Positions 23,150 to 34,400 are shown, counted from the first letter of the stretch. The stretch is DNA of 64,000 nt from JACTOJ01 sp032335695 (GCF_032335695.1 NZ_JACTOJ010000001.1:1-64000), one strand, 5' to 3'. A program made the numbers and translations. Notes: generated by a model from the sequence alone, not told the origin.

Positions 23150-26100
23150 TTAAGGCTCTACTCCCCACTGAAGAGTTCCTGCATAATAAGCAGTTACTTT
23201 ATTCCAATTAGCAAAGGCTGTGGCTGTTGAATTAAAGGAATAATCATTTGTTTGAGTATAAGTGCTCCAATCTGCTTTTGTAATTCGCGATTGAATTGAA
23301 ACGCTGCTGCCGGGTGAAAGACTGCCTGCAGCGTTGCTAAAACCGATTTCAACGTAGCTGTCTGCATTGGTTTTTGGAGATGCTAAGGATGTAAAAGTTC
23401 CAGTCACATTCGAAGCTCCCACTGAAGCCCAGTCACACCAAAAATTATTTGAAGTTGCTCCGTCAGCGGTGAAATAATATCTAATCTTTACATCAGACAG
23501 ATTAATAGCTGTAGTTCCAGTATTAGTAAGCTTGATTTGCGGTGAAAGAGCTTGTGTACTATCTGCTTTTCCGGAGTTATACATCTGCACTGGTAGACTA
23601 CCTTGCACCGTTGCTGTAGAATCTGAAATTGACAATGCTAGTGTGGGATCAGTTCCAGCACTGAAATCAAAGGTCAGATTCGCAGTTCCCACTGATAGGG
23701 TGGCAAGATAGGATTTTTTTATTGTAACGGTATTATTTGCTACAGAATAATCTGTTCCAGCAGCAAGGGTGTAAGAACCATTTTTTATTGCATTTAAAGT
23801 GTTTCCATTCAAAGTCATAGTAACAGAAACATCTGCTTGAGCAGTAGTATTTTTGTCAAAGGAAGCAGTAGTTGGAGTAATGGTTGAATTTGTAACAGTA
23901 GGTGAACTTGAATCAGTGACTGTGACAGATATTGAAGAAGGATTTCCGGCACTGAAATTAAAGGTTAAACTTGAACTTCCTACTGCAAGTGTTGCAAGAT
24001 AAGACTTCTTTATGGCAACTGTGCTTCCTGATACAGTATAATCTGTGCCTGAAACTAAAGTGTTTGTTCCATTTGTTATAGATGATAAGGTATTGCCATT
24101 CAAGGTCATGGTAACAGGAATATCGGCCTGAGCAGTAGTATTTTTGTCAAAGGAAGCAGTAGTTGGAGTTATGGAAGAGTCTTGAGCAGTACTTGCAGAA
24201 TCACCATAAACTATTCCACGTCCATTAGTTCCTACATATACACGTCCATAAATTCGTGGATCTCCAGTGATGCACATGTTGGTTCTTCCATATTGGTGCT
24301 GATCATCATTGATTCTTACCCATGAATTTCCGCCGTCATTTGAACGGAAGAAGCCTCTTACACCATTAATCTTTGCTGAAATATAAAGAGCCATGTAACT
24401 TTGTCCTGGTGCAGCTTTACCAAAGCCAACGCAATCTGCTTCTTGAACATTTGATAATTTGGTAAAGGAGTTACCAGAGTCTGTAGAATGCCATAAACCA
24501 TAGGAGTTAAGCTTCTCACCACCGCCAACTAACCAAACGTCACCTTCTACTCCAGGCATAGCTTTTATATTCACATCTGTAGTTGTATTTGGGGTGCCGG
24601 AGGTCACGGTAGCAGTAAAAGTAGCACCTCCATCATTGCTTACATAAAATTTACCAGCTGCATAAGCATAAAACTTCTTAGAGTTCACACGATCTGAAGC
24701 TATAGTTGCGCCAGATGGAATACCACTTGATTGTTTCCATGAGCTGCCATTGCTTGAGTAGCATACAGGAAGATTTGTACCATTTGGTGCCCATAAAATT
24801 GTATTTCCATCAGCTGACATAGCAACCTTTCCACCTTGAGTCTCATCTGTGCTGCTGCTTGTCCAACAGTTGCTTAAGGCACTCCAGTTATTACCGCTGT
24901 CATAGGAAATTCCTATTCTTGCGCTAGTACCCTTATCTGTATTACCTACTCTGACGTATTTTGTAGGATTAAGTTCTGCATAATCCATACTTGTAGTAGT
25001 GCTGAAGTTAGGAGAGGTCATCATAAGATTTGGAATTTTTGTAAGGTCATTATGAACAAAACCGCAAACATCACCAAGACCGCTGATTAAATGTGCTGTG
25101 CCAGTGGTTGGACTTATTAAGGAAAGCACAGCTGTTTGTTCAATTCCTTTTGAGTATACAGAAAGATTTACCTTTCCGCCAGAGTCTATGCTGGTCAAAT
25201 TAGTGGTGCCGTAAACGGTTGCACCTGTTCCGTAGAGCATACGATCAGAATTAAATGGGTCTATAGATATGTTACCCATCATCCAGCCAATTTTTAATGC
25301 AGGCTCTGGAGGATTATCCTGTTTACCAAAGGTTAGCCATGGAGATGCGGATATATCTTGAGCATATCTTAAAGTACGGTTAGGATATCCATTCCAGGAC
25401 CAGAAGCTAGTCCAAGTATTTCCGCCATCTGTTGAACGGTAGATATTAGCATCAGGCCACCAGGAGTTCAAGGTAGTTACCATTAAGGTATTTGGATTCT
25501 TTGCATCTACAGCAAGACCTCCATATCCAAAGTAATTATCTGAGCTTGAGGAAGCCACAGGACTGATTTTTGTCCATACACCTGTGCTGGTATTATACTT
25601 CCAAACGTCTCCTTTAGAGCCATCATAGGGGCCTACACCATTACTGTAGCTAACATATAACATGCCATTTGAAGATAAAACTCCATGGTGAGGCAGATAC
25701 CCATCTGTTGGCTGACCTGCTACAGCATTCCAGGTGGTACCTCCATCTTTACTTACGAATATTGTATTTTCAGCAGCTGCACCATTTTTGGCTTTATTGG
25801 CTACACCTGCGTAGATTGTTTGGCAAGGGGTTCCTTTTTGGCTGGAGGAGGTATCTACTGTTACCCATACAACACCTGTTAAGGTATTGTCATAGGAAGT
25901 AGAATCAAGGTCAGTTGGTCTGAAGTCACCTACCTGGGTAAAAGAAGTAACTTGATTCCAAGTAACGCCGTAATCTGTGCTTTTCCAAAGTCCATTTCCG
26001 CATCGTGTTCCCATGTATAATACATTATCAGAGTTTGGATCTACCACAAGACGCTCTCCCATGGAACGGCCAAGCATATTAGCGCCAACCTTAAAGGGCA

Positions 26101-26551
26101 GCTCTGTTTTCTGCCAGGTGTTACCTTTATCTGTTGATCTAAGGATATATCCATTTGAATCTGTCCAGTCATTTGTATATGTTCCAGCCTGAATATATAC
26201 ACGGTTTGTATCAACAGGATCTGCAGCCAGGCTGTCACAGCCTAAGTTATTCCAGTCATCAAAGCCTATGCTGTCTGTTATAGGAATAAATTTACTGTTT
26301 GCTTGATCCCATCTATATGCACCTCCCATATCGGTACGTGCATAAAATAGATTGGCTTCACCATAGTTAAAAATGATATCGTCTACATATCCGCCTCCGC
26401 CAATTTGTACATTCTGCCAAGTATAAGGTTCTGTAGGTACACTAGTGGAGGAAGCTGTGTCAGCTTTTACTGATGTTTTACATGAAAAACTGCTTAGTAA
26501 CGCGATAGTGGTTACTACGCTCATTATTGATTTTAGATTTTTGCTTATCAT
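23150..26551 (-). CDS. Secreted GH74 xyloglucanase with two X2 modules and a CBM3
   Basis: The 1133-residue protein has a signal peptide (about 1-31, cleaving after VKA) and a GH74 seven-bladed propeller pair (about 40-785). The two conserved catalytic Asp are seen in ARTDMGGAYR (Asp74) and SGLGDVCGF (Asp494), the acid/base positions of GH74 endoxyloglucanases. Two X2 modules (about 792-880 and 889-977) and a family 3 cellulose-binding module (about 984-1133) follow. No dockerin is present, so it is a free enzyme that targets xyloglucan on cellulose. The start has AAGGAGG upstream. The neighbouring two-component system is divergent, so regulation may be linked. Confidence 0.95.
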   Translation of the reverse strand: MISKNLKSIMSVVTTIALLSSFSCKTSVKADTASSTSVPTEPYTWQNVQIGGGGYVDDIIFNYGEANLFYARTDMGGAYRWDQANSKFIPITDSIGFDDWNNLGCDSLAADPVDTNRVYIQAGTYTNDWTDSNGYILRSTDKGNTWQKTELPFKVGANMLGRSMGERLVVDPNSDNVLYMGTRCGNGLWKSTDYGVTWNQVTSFTQVGDFRPTDLDSTSYDNTLTGVVWVTVDTSSSQKGTPCQTIYAGVANKAKNGAAAENTIFVSKDGGTTWNAVAGQPTDGYLPHHGVLSSNGMLYVSYSNGVGPYDGSKGDVWKYNTSTGVWTKISPVASSSSDNYFGYGGLAVDAKNPNTLMVTTLNSWWPDANIYRSTDGGNTWTSFWSWNGYPNRTLRYAQDISASPWLTFGKQDNPPEPALKIGWMMGNISIDPFNSDRMLYGTGATVYGTTNLTSIDSGGKVNLSVYSKGIEQTAVLSLISPTTGTAHLISGLGDVCGFVHNDLTKIPNLMMTSPNFSTTTSMDYAELNPTKYVRVGNTDKGTSARIGISYDSGNNWSALSNCWTSSSTDETQGGKVAMSADGNTILWAPNGTNLPVCYSSNGSSWKQSSGIPSGATIASDRVNSKKFYAYAAGKFYVSNDGGATFTATVTSGTPNTTTDVNIKAMPGVEGDVWLVGGGEKLNSYGLWHSTDSGNSFTKLSNVQEADCVGFGKAAPGQSYMALYISAKINGVRGFFRSNDGGNSWVRINDDQHQYGRTNMCITGDPRIYGRVYVGTNGRGIVYGDSASTAQDSSITPTTASFDKNTTAQADIPVTMTLNGNTLSSITNGTNTLVSGTDYTVSGSTVAIKKSYLATLAVGSSSLTFNFSAGNPSSISVTVTDSSSPTVTNSTITPTTASFDKNTTAQADVSVTMTLNGNTLNAIKNGSYTLAAGTDYSVANNTVTIKKSYLATLSVGTANLTFDFSAGTDPTLALSISDSTATVQGSLPVQMYNSGKADSTQALSPQIKLTNTGTTAINLSDVKIRYYFTADGATSNNFWCDWASVGASNVTGTFTSLASPKTNADSYVEIGFSNAAGSLSPGSSVSIQSRITKADWSTYTQTNDYSFNSTATAFANWNKVTAYYAGTLQWGVEP
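23600..24190 (-). repeat. Tandem X2-module coding repeat inside GH74 gene
   Basis: Two copies of about 290 bp encode the X2 modules. The block around 23845-23876 recurs almost identically 291 bases later. The first residues are shared (SxITPTTASFDKNTTAQAD), so the duplication is relatively recent. Confidence 0.8.
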
Positions 26552-26964
26552 ATCAATACCTCCTTTTTATTTTCTGTATAATGGTTTTAATTAATATTAA
26601 ATCCTCCTTTCTTACTAGCTTTATATAAAATGGTGATACCATTATGCAGTGCAGAATATTAAAGAAAAAGCATTTAGTTTCGTATATATAATACCATAAA
26701 TGGGAGTAAATGTATATGATTACATTTATATAATTGTTACTATTTTGCAGCATATTTTTTCATACGTAAACAGTTGATGCGATTGTAGTAGTTTCAATTA
26801 CAGCAGCTATAAGTCCAAGTAAAAAGAATAAATAGGTGGAGGAAATTAGTGATATTTATCGAATACTATATATACTAGTGGTATTTAGTAGATTTTAAGT
26901 TGACAAATGTAAAAAATAGTATATTAATGTAAATATCGTATTAAGAAAAGGATGTAGGTTTTTA
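26552..26964. other. Divergent intergenic region between xyloglucanase and sensor kinase
   Basis: This 413-base region must hold both divergent promoters. A candidate plus-strand -35 TTGACA is at 26900-26905, with a weak TATTAA about 16 bases on. The apparent minus frame at 26553-26753 has no family features. I see no structured RNA. Confidence 0.4.
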
Positions 26965-29900
26965 ATGAAAAAACTTTTAAATATGATAATAGTGGCGGCG
27001 ATGATAGTGATTTCAATTTTTATAGCCTATTCAAATTCCATATCATTAAAAAAATCTCCTGCTGCCCAAGAAGGAGTTATGGATCTTTCAAATTATGATT
27101 TATCCAAAAGCGGAGCTATAAGTCTTGGTGGTGAATGGGAGATCTATGATGGTCAGCTTCTTAATCCAAAAGATTTTTCAACAAAAACAATAAACAAACC
27201 AATGTTAAGCGGTTATATGAACATCACTTCAAATGCATTGGATTATAAAAAGTATAAACTGATGAGCAGTAAAGGTATAAGAACCTACAGATTGATTATA
27301 AAATTAAAACCCTCTGATAATACATATGGACTAATGATAGATAATATTAAAATGAGTAGTAGAACATATGTGAATGGCATTATGAGAGGAGAAAGCGGAA
27401 ATGCTGCCGAAAAGGATAAAGGTTATTATGGTCAAATGAGGCCTTATTCTACATATTTCAATATAGAAGGAAGCAAAGCCGAAATAATCCTTCAGTCAGC
27501 TAATTATGAGTATCCATTCAAAGGAAGCATGTATACAATAAATTTTGGATTGCAAAAGGATATTAGCTCAAGTGCAACGATAAACTCTTCTATTGAGCTT
27601 GGAGGAGCAATTATAACACTTTTAATTGCAATATACAGCTTAAAAATATATTCTACATTGAGGGAAGATAAAATATATCTAAATTTTGGAGTGTGCTTTA
27701 TATTGCTTACCATGGATCAGCTATTAAATGGAGAAAAAATGATCTATATGCTAGTCCCTGATATTTCATTTATAATATTTTCAAAAGCACAGTTTATTTC
27801 GGTTATTTTTACTCTAGTGTCTATACTTGTCTTAGCTAACAAAATAAATAAAAATATATTACCCTCCTCTTTTAATAAAATAGCTTTTACCATAGCTACT
27901 GCATTAATATTTATAGTTTTATTAACAGAATATAGTGAGTATGCATATTTAAAACCCATAATAGCAATATTTATTATTACTTTTTTAACAATACTAATAA
28001 TAAGCTCTGTAATGGTTATTAAAAAGAATAAAGAAGAGAAAACTGAATCTAGAGAAAATGCAATATTTTTACAAGCTATGATATGCATATATATTTATTG
28101 CTTAGACAATTATCTGTTCTATTTCTATTTAGTATACACAAAAATTTTTGGATTTATAGGGTTTTGGGGATTTGTGGTGTTTTCAGTGAGCATTTTGTCT
28201 AATAGATTCTCTTATGCATATAGCAGCATGAATAAAATGTCAAAAGAGCTTATAGAAATGGATAGAATTAAGGATGATTTTATCACTAAAACTTCCTATG
28301 AGCTGAAAGCTCCTTTGTATGGAATAATAAACATAGCTGAAACCATAATTAAGGAAAACAGTTGCAATTTAAATGATAAGGCTATCAGAGATGTGATGAT
28401 AACTAAAAATATAGCATTAAGGTTAACCAATATAATAAAAGATATTTTAGATGTAACTTTGCTGAAAAATAGTCAGTTAAAACTTAAGATAGCTGCATTA
28501 GATATAAATGTGTGTGTTAACATGGTGGTTGAAAGTTCAAAATACATTATTCATAATAAAGACATCCAGGTTATTAATCTTATAAAGGAATCTATAATTG
28601 TAAAGGCTGATGAAAGCAGAGTCAGACAGATTCTATTTAATCTTATTAATAACTCTATTAAAAATATGGAAAGCGGCATAGTAAAAATAGAAGCATACAA
28701 AAAAGATGGTATGATATATATTTCCGTAGAGGATACAGGAGTTGGCATACCTAAGGAACAACAGAAGGATATATTTAAACCTTATGAAAATTTAAATTCT
28801 GATGGAATAGGATTAGGTCTATATATAAGCAAACAATTAGTGGAACTTATGGGGGGAGAAATAAGCTTAGAATGGTCGGAAGTAAATAAAGGAAGCAGAT
28901 TTGTATTTTCTCTTCCATATTCTCAGCAGGAATCTGAAACATATAGCAATAGTAAGGGTAAAAGTATTGATTATTTTATGCAGGTATATCCAATAGATTA
29001 TTCTGCGGGGGAACAAGTGATAAATACTAAAAATACAATTTTAATTGTTGATGATGAAGTTACTAATATACAGACGGCTCTAAATATACTAATAAAAGAG
29101 AAATATAATGTTATTACTGCTTTTTCTGGAGAAGAAGCAGTAAAGAAATTAAGCGAAGTTAATGTGGATTTAATCTTATTGGATTCCATGCTGCCAGGAA
29201 CTTCAGGAATCCATGTTTGCAGAAAAATAAGAGAGAAGTATTCTTTAGTTGAATTGCCCATATTAATTTCAACTATGAATAATATAAATTATGATTTATA
29301 TCTAGGTTTTGAGGCAGGAGCAAATGATTTCATAGCTAAGCCTTTTGAGGAAAAAGAATTAATATCAAGAGTAAGAACTTTAATTGCATTAAAAAAGGCC
29401 ATGGAGGAAATATTAAAAAATGAATTGGCATTCCTTCAAGCTCAAATAAAGCCGCATTTTTTATATAATGCTTTAAGTACAATAATTTCCTTTTGCTATA
29501 CTGATGGAGAAAAGGCAGCCAAGCTTCTTACTAATTTTAGTATATATTTAAGGCATGCTTTTGATGTGGATAACAAGTCAATGCTAGTAACTATAAAAGA
29601 AGAATTGGAAATGGTACAAGCATATGCAGAGATAGAAAAAGCTAGATTTGGGCATATAATTAAGGTGGAATATGATATTGAAGGAAAAGTTATGCAATGC
29701 AAAATTCCATCATTGCTTATTCAGCCCTTGGTTGAAAATTCAATAAAACATGGACTTTGCGAAAAAGAAGAGGGTGGAACAGTATATATTTCTATCAAGA
29801 GAGAAGAAGAATATATAGTTATTGTAATAAGAGATACTGGAGTAGGAATGTCCAATGAAAAAATTAAGGATATAGAAAAAATTGATAATAGCGCTTTAGG

Positions 29901-30015
29901 AGTAGGACTTACAAACACAATTAGAAGGGTTAGAAAATTAAGTAAAGCTCATATGGATATAAAGAGCAAAGTAGGAGAGGGTACAACTATAACTATAAAA
30001 ATACTGATTAAGTAA
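26965..30015 (+). CDS. Hybrid sensor histidine kinase (7TM, REC, two kinase cores)
   Basis: The 1016-residue membrane sensor has an N-terminal anchor (about 1-25), an extracellular beta-sandwich like 7TMR-DISM sensors (about 35-195) and seven membrane segments (about 205-400). A first kinase core follows with an ATPase domain (VEDTGVGIP, GLGLYIS). Then a receiver domain (ILIVDDEVTNIQTAL, LLDSMLPG) and a second, LytS-type kinase (AQIKPHFLYNALSTI, LLIQPLVENSIKHG). In the first core the H-box reads SYELKAPLYG: the phospho-accepting His is replaced by Tyr445, so this module is probably not autophosphorylated. The downstream SARP-type regulator lies 41 bases away. Signal unknown. Confidence 0.88.
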   Translation: MKKLLNMIIVAAMIVISIFIAYSNSISLKKSPAAQEGVMDLSNYDLSKSGAISLGGEWEIYDGQLLNPKDFSTKTINKPMLSGYMNITSNALDYKKYKLMSSKGIRTYRLIIKLKPSDNTYGLMIDNIKMSSRTYVNGIMRGESGNAAEKDKGYYGQMRPYSTYFNIEGSKAEIILQSANYEYPFKGSMYTINFGLQKDISSSATINSSIELGGAIITLLIAIYSLKIYSTLREDKIYLNFGVCFILLTMDQLLNGEKMIYMLVPDISFIIFSKAQFISVIFTLVSILVLANKINKNILPSSFNKIAFTIATALIFIVLLTEYSEYAYLKPIIAIFIITFLTILIISSVMVIKKNKEEKTESRENAIFLQAMICIYIYCLDNYLFYFYLVYTKIFGFIGFWGFVVFSVSILSNRFSYAYSSMNKMSKELIEMDRIKDDFITKTSYELKAPLYGIINIAETIIKENSCNLNDKAIRDVMITKNIALRLTNIIKDILDVTLLKNSQLKLKIAALDINVCVNMVVESSKYIIHNKDIQVINLIKESIIVKADESRVRQILFNLINNSIKNMESGIVKIEAYKKDGMIYISVEDTGVGIPKEQQKDIFKPYENLNSDGIGLGLYISKQLVELMGGEISLEWSEVNKGSRFVFSLPYSQQESETYSNSKGKSIDYFMQVYPIDYSAGEQVINTKNTILIVDDEVTNIQTALNILIKEKYNVITAFSGEEAVKKLSEVNVDLILLDSMLPGTSGIHVCRKIREKYSLVELPILISTMNNINYDLYLGFEAGANDFIAKPFEEKELISRVRTLIALKKAMEEILKNELAFLQAQIKPHFLYNALSTIISFCYTDGEKAAKLLTNFSIYLRHAFDVDNKSMLVTIKEELEMVQAYAEIEKARFGHIIKVEYDIEGKVMQCKIPSLLIQPLVENSIKHGLCEKEEGGTVYISIKREEEYIVIVIRDTGVGMSNEKIKDIEKIDNSALGVGLTNTIRRVRKLSKAHMDIKSKVGEGTTITIKILIK

Positions 30016-30056
30016 ATACAGTTTTAAAGTATTGATTAGAGGTGAAAAAATTAAGT

Positions 30057-31178
30057 ATGAGAACAATAATTGTAGAGGATGAAGAGCCTATTTTACAGCT
30101 AATGAAAATAATCATGAGCAAAAATAAATATATTGATATTATAGGAGCTTTTACAAGCTCTGAAGAGGCACTTAAAAATATTATAGAACTTTCACCAGAA
30201 GTGGTATTTGTAGATATAGAAATGCCTCACATGGATGGAATGAGTTTAGCAAAGGAAATAATGAAATTTAATGATGATATACAAATAGTTTTCGTGACTG
30301 CCTATAAGAAGTATGCTTTAGAAGCTTTTAAAGTTAACGCCGTAAATTATATTCTGAAGCCGATTACGGAGGAGGAATTAGATATAACTGTTAATAGGCT
30401 TCTGAAAAAATATAATGTGGAAGAAAATAAAAACGTAGCTAAAGGGAAAAATAAAATATTTTCTTTGGGATGCTTTAAGATTTATGGAAATTTAGATAAA
30501 GAAGCCATTAAATGGCCTACGGAAAAAACTAAAGAACTATTTGCTATTTTTGTATACATGCAGGGGAAAGAAATTGATAAGTGGAGGCTTTGTGATATTC
30601 TCTGGCCTGAATCTGACCCTAAGAAAGCAGAGCATAATTTACACAGTACCATTTATAGAATAAAAACTGCGTTAAAAAATTTAGGGATAGAAAATGTCGT
30701 GCGTTATGAAAAAGGAAAATACAGCATAGACTTTAAGGACTTTTATTGCGATACATGGGATTTTCAAGCATACATAGATAATAATCCTATAGTTAATGAA
30801 GAAAATATATATAATTATGAAAAAAATATGGACAAGTATATAGGAAAGTTATTTGGAAACGAAGACTTTGGATGGTGTATTGAGTTAAAAGAGAAGCTTG
30901 AAAGGTACTATGCAGAAGCTTCAAAAAATATAGCTAAATACTATATAAAGAAAAAAATATATGATAAGGCAGAGGAATATTTAAAAAAAGTAATTAAAGC
31001 TGATGCTTTTGATGAAGAAGCTCAAGAATTAATGATGATGGTGTATTTTTACGTGCGAGACAAAACAGCATTAATTAATCATTATAAAAGTTTAAATACA
31101 TTGTTTAAAGAAGAGCTTGGAACAGAACCTAAAAATTCCACAAATGAACTTTATAAGAGTTTGCTATATAAATTATAG
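30057..31178 (+). CDS. Response regulator with REC, winged-helix and BTAD domains (SARP-like)
   Basis: The 373-residue regulator has an N-terminal receiver (TIIVEDEEPILQLM, phospho-Asp in VVFVDIEMPHMDG, VTAYKKYALEAF, NYILKPI). A DNA-binding winged helix follows at about 140-220 (EKTKELFAIFVYMQG, DILWPESDPKKAEHNLHSTI), then a bacterial transcriptional activator domain of helical repeats (about 230-373, ending FKEELGTEPKNSTNELYK). ATG 30057 is the conserved start; an in-frame GTG at 30042 overlaps the GAGG site. The kinase is directly upstream, so they form a pair. The target is unknown; the LPXTG adhesin downstream and the divergent xyloglucanase are candidates. Confidence 0.85.
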   Translation: MRTIIVEDEEPILQLMKIIMSKNKYIDIIGAFTSSEEALKNIIELSPEVVFVDIEMPHMDGMSLAKEIMKFNDDIQIVFVTAYKKYALEAFKVNAVNYILKPITEEELDITVNRLLKKYNVEENKNVAKGKNKIFSLGCFKIYGNLDKEAIKWPTEKTKELFAIFVYMQGKEIDKWRLCDILWPESDPKKAEHNLHSTIYRIKTALKNLGIENVVRYEKGKYSIDFKDFYCDTWDFQAYIDNNPIVNEENIYNYEKNMDKYIGKLFGNEDFGWCIELKEKLERYYAEASKNIAKYYIKKKIYDKAEEYLKKVIKADAFDEEAQELMMMVYFYVRDKTALINHYKSLNTLFKEELGTEPKNSTNELYKSLLYKL

Positions 31179-31308
31179 TTAATGTTCTAAATAAGTCGTA
31201 TATTACAATATCTGTTTAAAATATAACTAAAATATAAAAAATTATCATCACGCCCTTAAAATATAGATTTTTGTTAGAAATTTGTGAGAGAAAATTATTA
31301 TTATAAAA

Positions 31309-31337
31309 TTGTTACTATTAATTATAATAAATATAAT
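31309..31337 (+). promoter_or_regulatory. Promoter for the riboswitch-adhesin transcript
   Basis: TTGTTA (-35, 31309-31314) and a perfect TATAAT (-10, 31332-31337) are separated by 17 bases. Transcription would start near 31344, at the 5' end of the aptamer. Confidence 0.75.
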
Positions 31338-31340
31338 CAG

Positions 31341-31462
31341 TGGTAGCAGATTAGCTGAAAATATTGCTGGGGACTTTGATCTATATACTTATTTGGGCGC
31401 TTTGTATATAGTGAGTCAGTAGTGCAACCGACCAACTTTTTAATAGTTTGGTTGGTTTTTTT
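31341..31462 (+). ncRNA. c-di-GMP-II riboswitch (probable) with overlapping terminator
   Basis: Between promoter and adhesin the leader carries GTAGTGCAACCGACC (31419-31433), the hallmark 3' segment of c-di-GMP-II aptamers such as the structurally solved C. acetobutylicum one. TTGGGCGC (31393-31400) supplies GCGCT to pair with AGTGC (31421-31425). Upstream GCTGAAAATATTG fits the GAAA-containing 5' core less exactly, so the 5' half is divergent or has an insertion. AACCGACCAA (31426-31435) also forms the left arm of a terminator with TTGGTTGGTT (31448-31457) and a T-tract. Ligand-bound aptamer would hold this segment and permit read-through, an ON switch. Family call by recognition; no covariance search was run. 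Confidence 0.78.
31426..31462 (+). terminator. Riboswitch expression-platform terminator
   Basis: A 10-bp stem AACCGACCAA/TTGGTTGGTT with one G-U pair, followed by seven T residues. It shares AACCGACC with the aptamer and lies 33 bases before the adhesin start. Confidence 0.85.
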
Positions 31463-31494
31463 GGCTTTAATTTAATTTACAAAGGGGTGAATTG

Positions 31495-34400
31495 ATGAAG
31501 AAAAATAAATTTCTTATTCTTCCAGTGGTTATAATTTTTATACTGCAAATATTTATGCCATCAGTTAATGTAAAAGCAGCCGGTAATGACGTTTCAGGTA
31601 AATTTCCATTTATAACAGATTTAAATATTACAGATGCTAATGGCAATAAATTGGGAGATAATATTAGTAAAAGTGCCGAAATTCATATCAATTATACTTG
31701 GTCTATACTAAATGGACAAGCTGTTAACAATGGTGACTATTTTATCATGCAGCTTCCTGATCAGATTAATATATTTGCAGCATTTGATCAACCATTAATT
31801 AATCCTGATGATGGAAATACAGTAGCTAATATGCATGTGGATACGAATGGTAAGGTTACAATTACCTTTACAGATTATGCTAGCGGTCATAGTGATGTCC
31901 ATGGTGGATTTGCCTTAGATTGTCATTTTAATAAAGACAATATAGGGAATGCAAACCCTATTTATATTACTTTTACTGTACCTGCAATGGCTGATTTTGT
32001 TGAAGGCCCATTTAATTTTCAGCAGCCAGATCCTACAGTTGTAAAAAGTGGAAGCTATGATCCATTAACTGATGAAATTACTTGGACAATAACAGCTAAT
32101 AAAGAAGGAGCAAGGCTTAACAACGCAACGATTGAAGATAACATAAGTGGTAATCAAGCCTTTGTAGCAGGTTCTGTAAAAATTAATGGTGATGCTGGAG
32201 TCAGCGGAACTAATTATAACTATGATTCTTCAAGTAATAAATTGGTTTTTAATTTAGGAAGTATAACTACTCAGCAGGTTATAACCTTTAAAACTAGTGT
32301 GCATGATGATTTAGCTAGTAAAGCACAAGGCACATATTATTACAACAATAATGCAGTATTAAAATATGAAGATAATAGCAATTCTAAAAATGTAAATTCT
32401 AATACTGCATCAGTACCAGTTAATGTAAGCTATATTACGAAGGATGGAAGCTATGATTCTTCAACAAAAAGCATTAATTGGACAATTACTGTAAATGGAA
32501 GTGGCAGAACTATAAATAATGCTTCTGTTACAGACAATATACCATCAGGGCTTACTTTAGATACTTCATCTATTAAGATAAACGGTATATCCAGTTCGAG
32601 CTATACAAGCTCTGGTCAAGCTGTAACTTTTAACTTAGGAAATATTACTAGTAAGCAAACTATTACTTATTCCACAGCTGTAGATACTTCTATTTATAAT
32701 TCTAATTCACCTAAGAGCTACAGCAATACAGCTTATCTTTTAGGAGATGGAGTTCCTAATGGTACTTCAGCAAATAAAAATGTGGGTGTAAATAGTAATA
32801 TTATACAAAAGCAAGGTACAGGCTACGATGCTTCTACAGGAATTATCACATGGAAGATTACAGTAAATAATAATAAAACCTCTGTAGCAGCAGGAGCGAA
32901 GGTTACTGATAATATTCCAATTGGACAAACTTATGTAATTGGATCAGCAAAGTTTGATGGAAGCTCTATAGACGATGGCGGGTACACAGCAGCTAATGCA
33001 GGCGATACATCTAAAACAGGCACTTTCGCATATACTTTTTCAAGTGCTTTTTCTGACATTCACACTATAGAGTTTAAAACTCAAGTAACTGACCCTAAGG
33101 CTTATAGAGCAAATTACAGCGGAAGTTATAATAATACTGTGAATTTTACCGCTGTTAATATAAATCAAAATACTTCAGCAACTCAGCCTGTAAGCAGTGA
33201 GATAATTAATAAAACAGGAGCAGGTTATGATTACGCTGCAAGAGAAATATCATGGAAAATTGTAGTGAATAAAAATAAGATACCTATTACAAATGCGGTG
33301 ATTACAGACAATATTCCTGTTGGTCAAGAATATGTGTATAATTCTGCAGCCATAGATAATACAGCTTCTAATAATGGATTTAGTTATACACCAGTAACTG
33401 GTGATGCATCAAAAACTGGCACACTTATATATACATTTCCCAAAGGTATTACTAATACTATTCATGACACCTATACCATTACTTTTAAAACAAAGGTTAC
33501 AGATTTAAGTATATTTAATAGTAATGGAAGCAAAATATTAAATAACACTGCATCAATTAGCGGTGACGAAATACCTGATGATGGAAATAGAAGCAGTATT
33601 GGAACACAAAATGTTGACAATACAGTAATTAATAAAGTTCCAACATATAAGTACGGAAATGCCTACATTGATTGGACATTAAACATAAATTCTAATTACA
33701 GCATTCCAATGGCAGGAGCAACCATCACTGATAATTTGCAGGATGGGCTTTCATTGAATACAGATACTGTTGAATTATACAAAGCTGCAATCAATTCGGC
33801 TGGTAATCTTAGTGCTACAGATAAAGTCACATTGACTGGTGAGAATGTAAAGTATGATCCAAGCACAAGAGAATTTGACTTTACTTTTCCACAGGACTCA
33901 GGGACTTCAGCCTATATACTTAAATTTACTACTGACACAACAAAGTCTGGAAATTATCTGAATGTGGTACAATTTAAAGGACAATCTTCAGATCAAAGCG
34001 CTCAAGGAACGCAGAATAATGTGTGGTTTTCCTCTGGAAGCGGATGGGGAACCGGAACAAGCGGAAGTATAACTGTATCAAAAGTAGATAGTAACGATAA
34101 TACAAAAAAACTATCTGGTGCAGTGTTTCAGCTTATAGATCAATACGGAAATGTAAAAGCAACCTCATCAGCTACAGGGAATGATGGGCAAGCTGTGTTT
34201 AAGAGCCTAAAATATGACACTGATTATTCTTTGAAAGAGATAACTCCACCTACTGGATATAGCTTGAGCAGTGAAGTATATAAATTTCAAGTTCATAATG
34301 TTACAGGACAACAAGACATTACTTATGTATATAAAGATACAAAAATTAAAAAGGATATTGTTTTTAGCAAGTTGGGAGAAGATGGCAAAGCATTACCAGG

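Noticed and set aside
25669..25902. Plus-strand reading frames inside the xyloglucanase gene
   Set aside because: They are antisense shadows of a clearly conserved GH74 sequence.
26553..26753. 66-residue minus-strand reading frame upstream of the xyloglucanase gene
   Set aside because: Low-complexity, no ribosome site and no recognisable family; probably promoter DNA.
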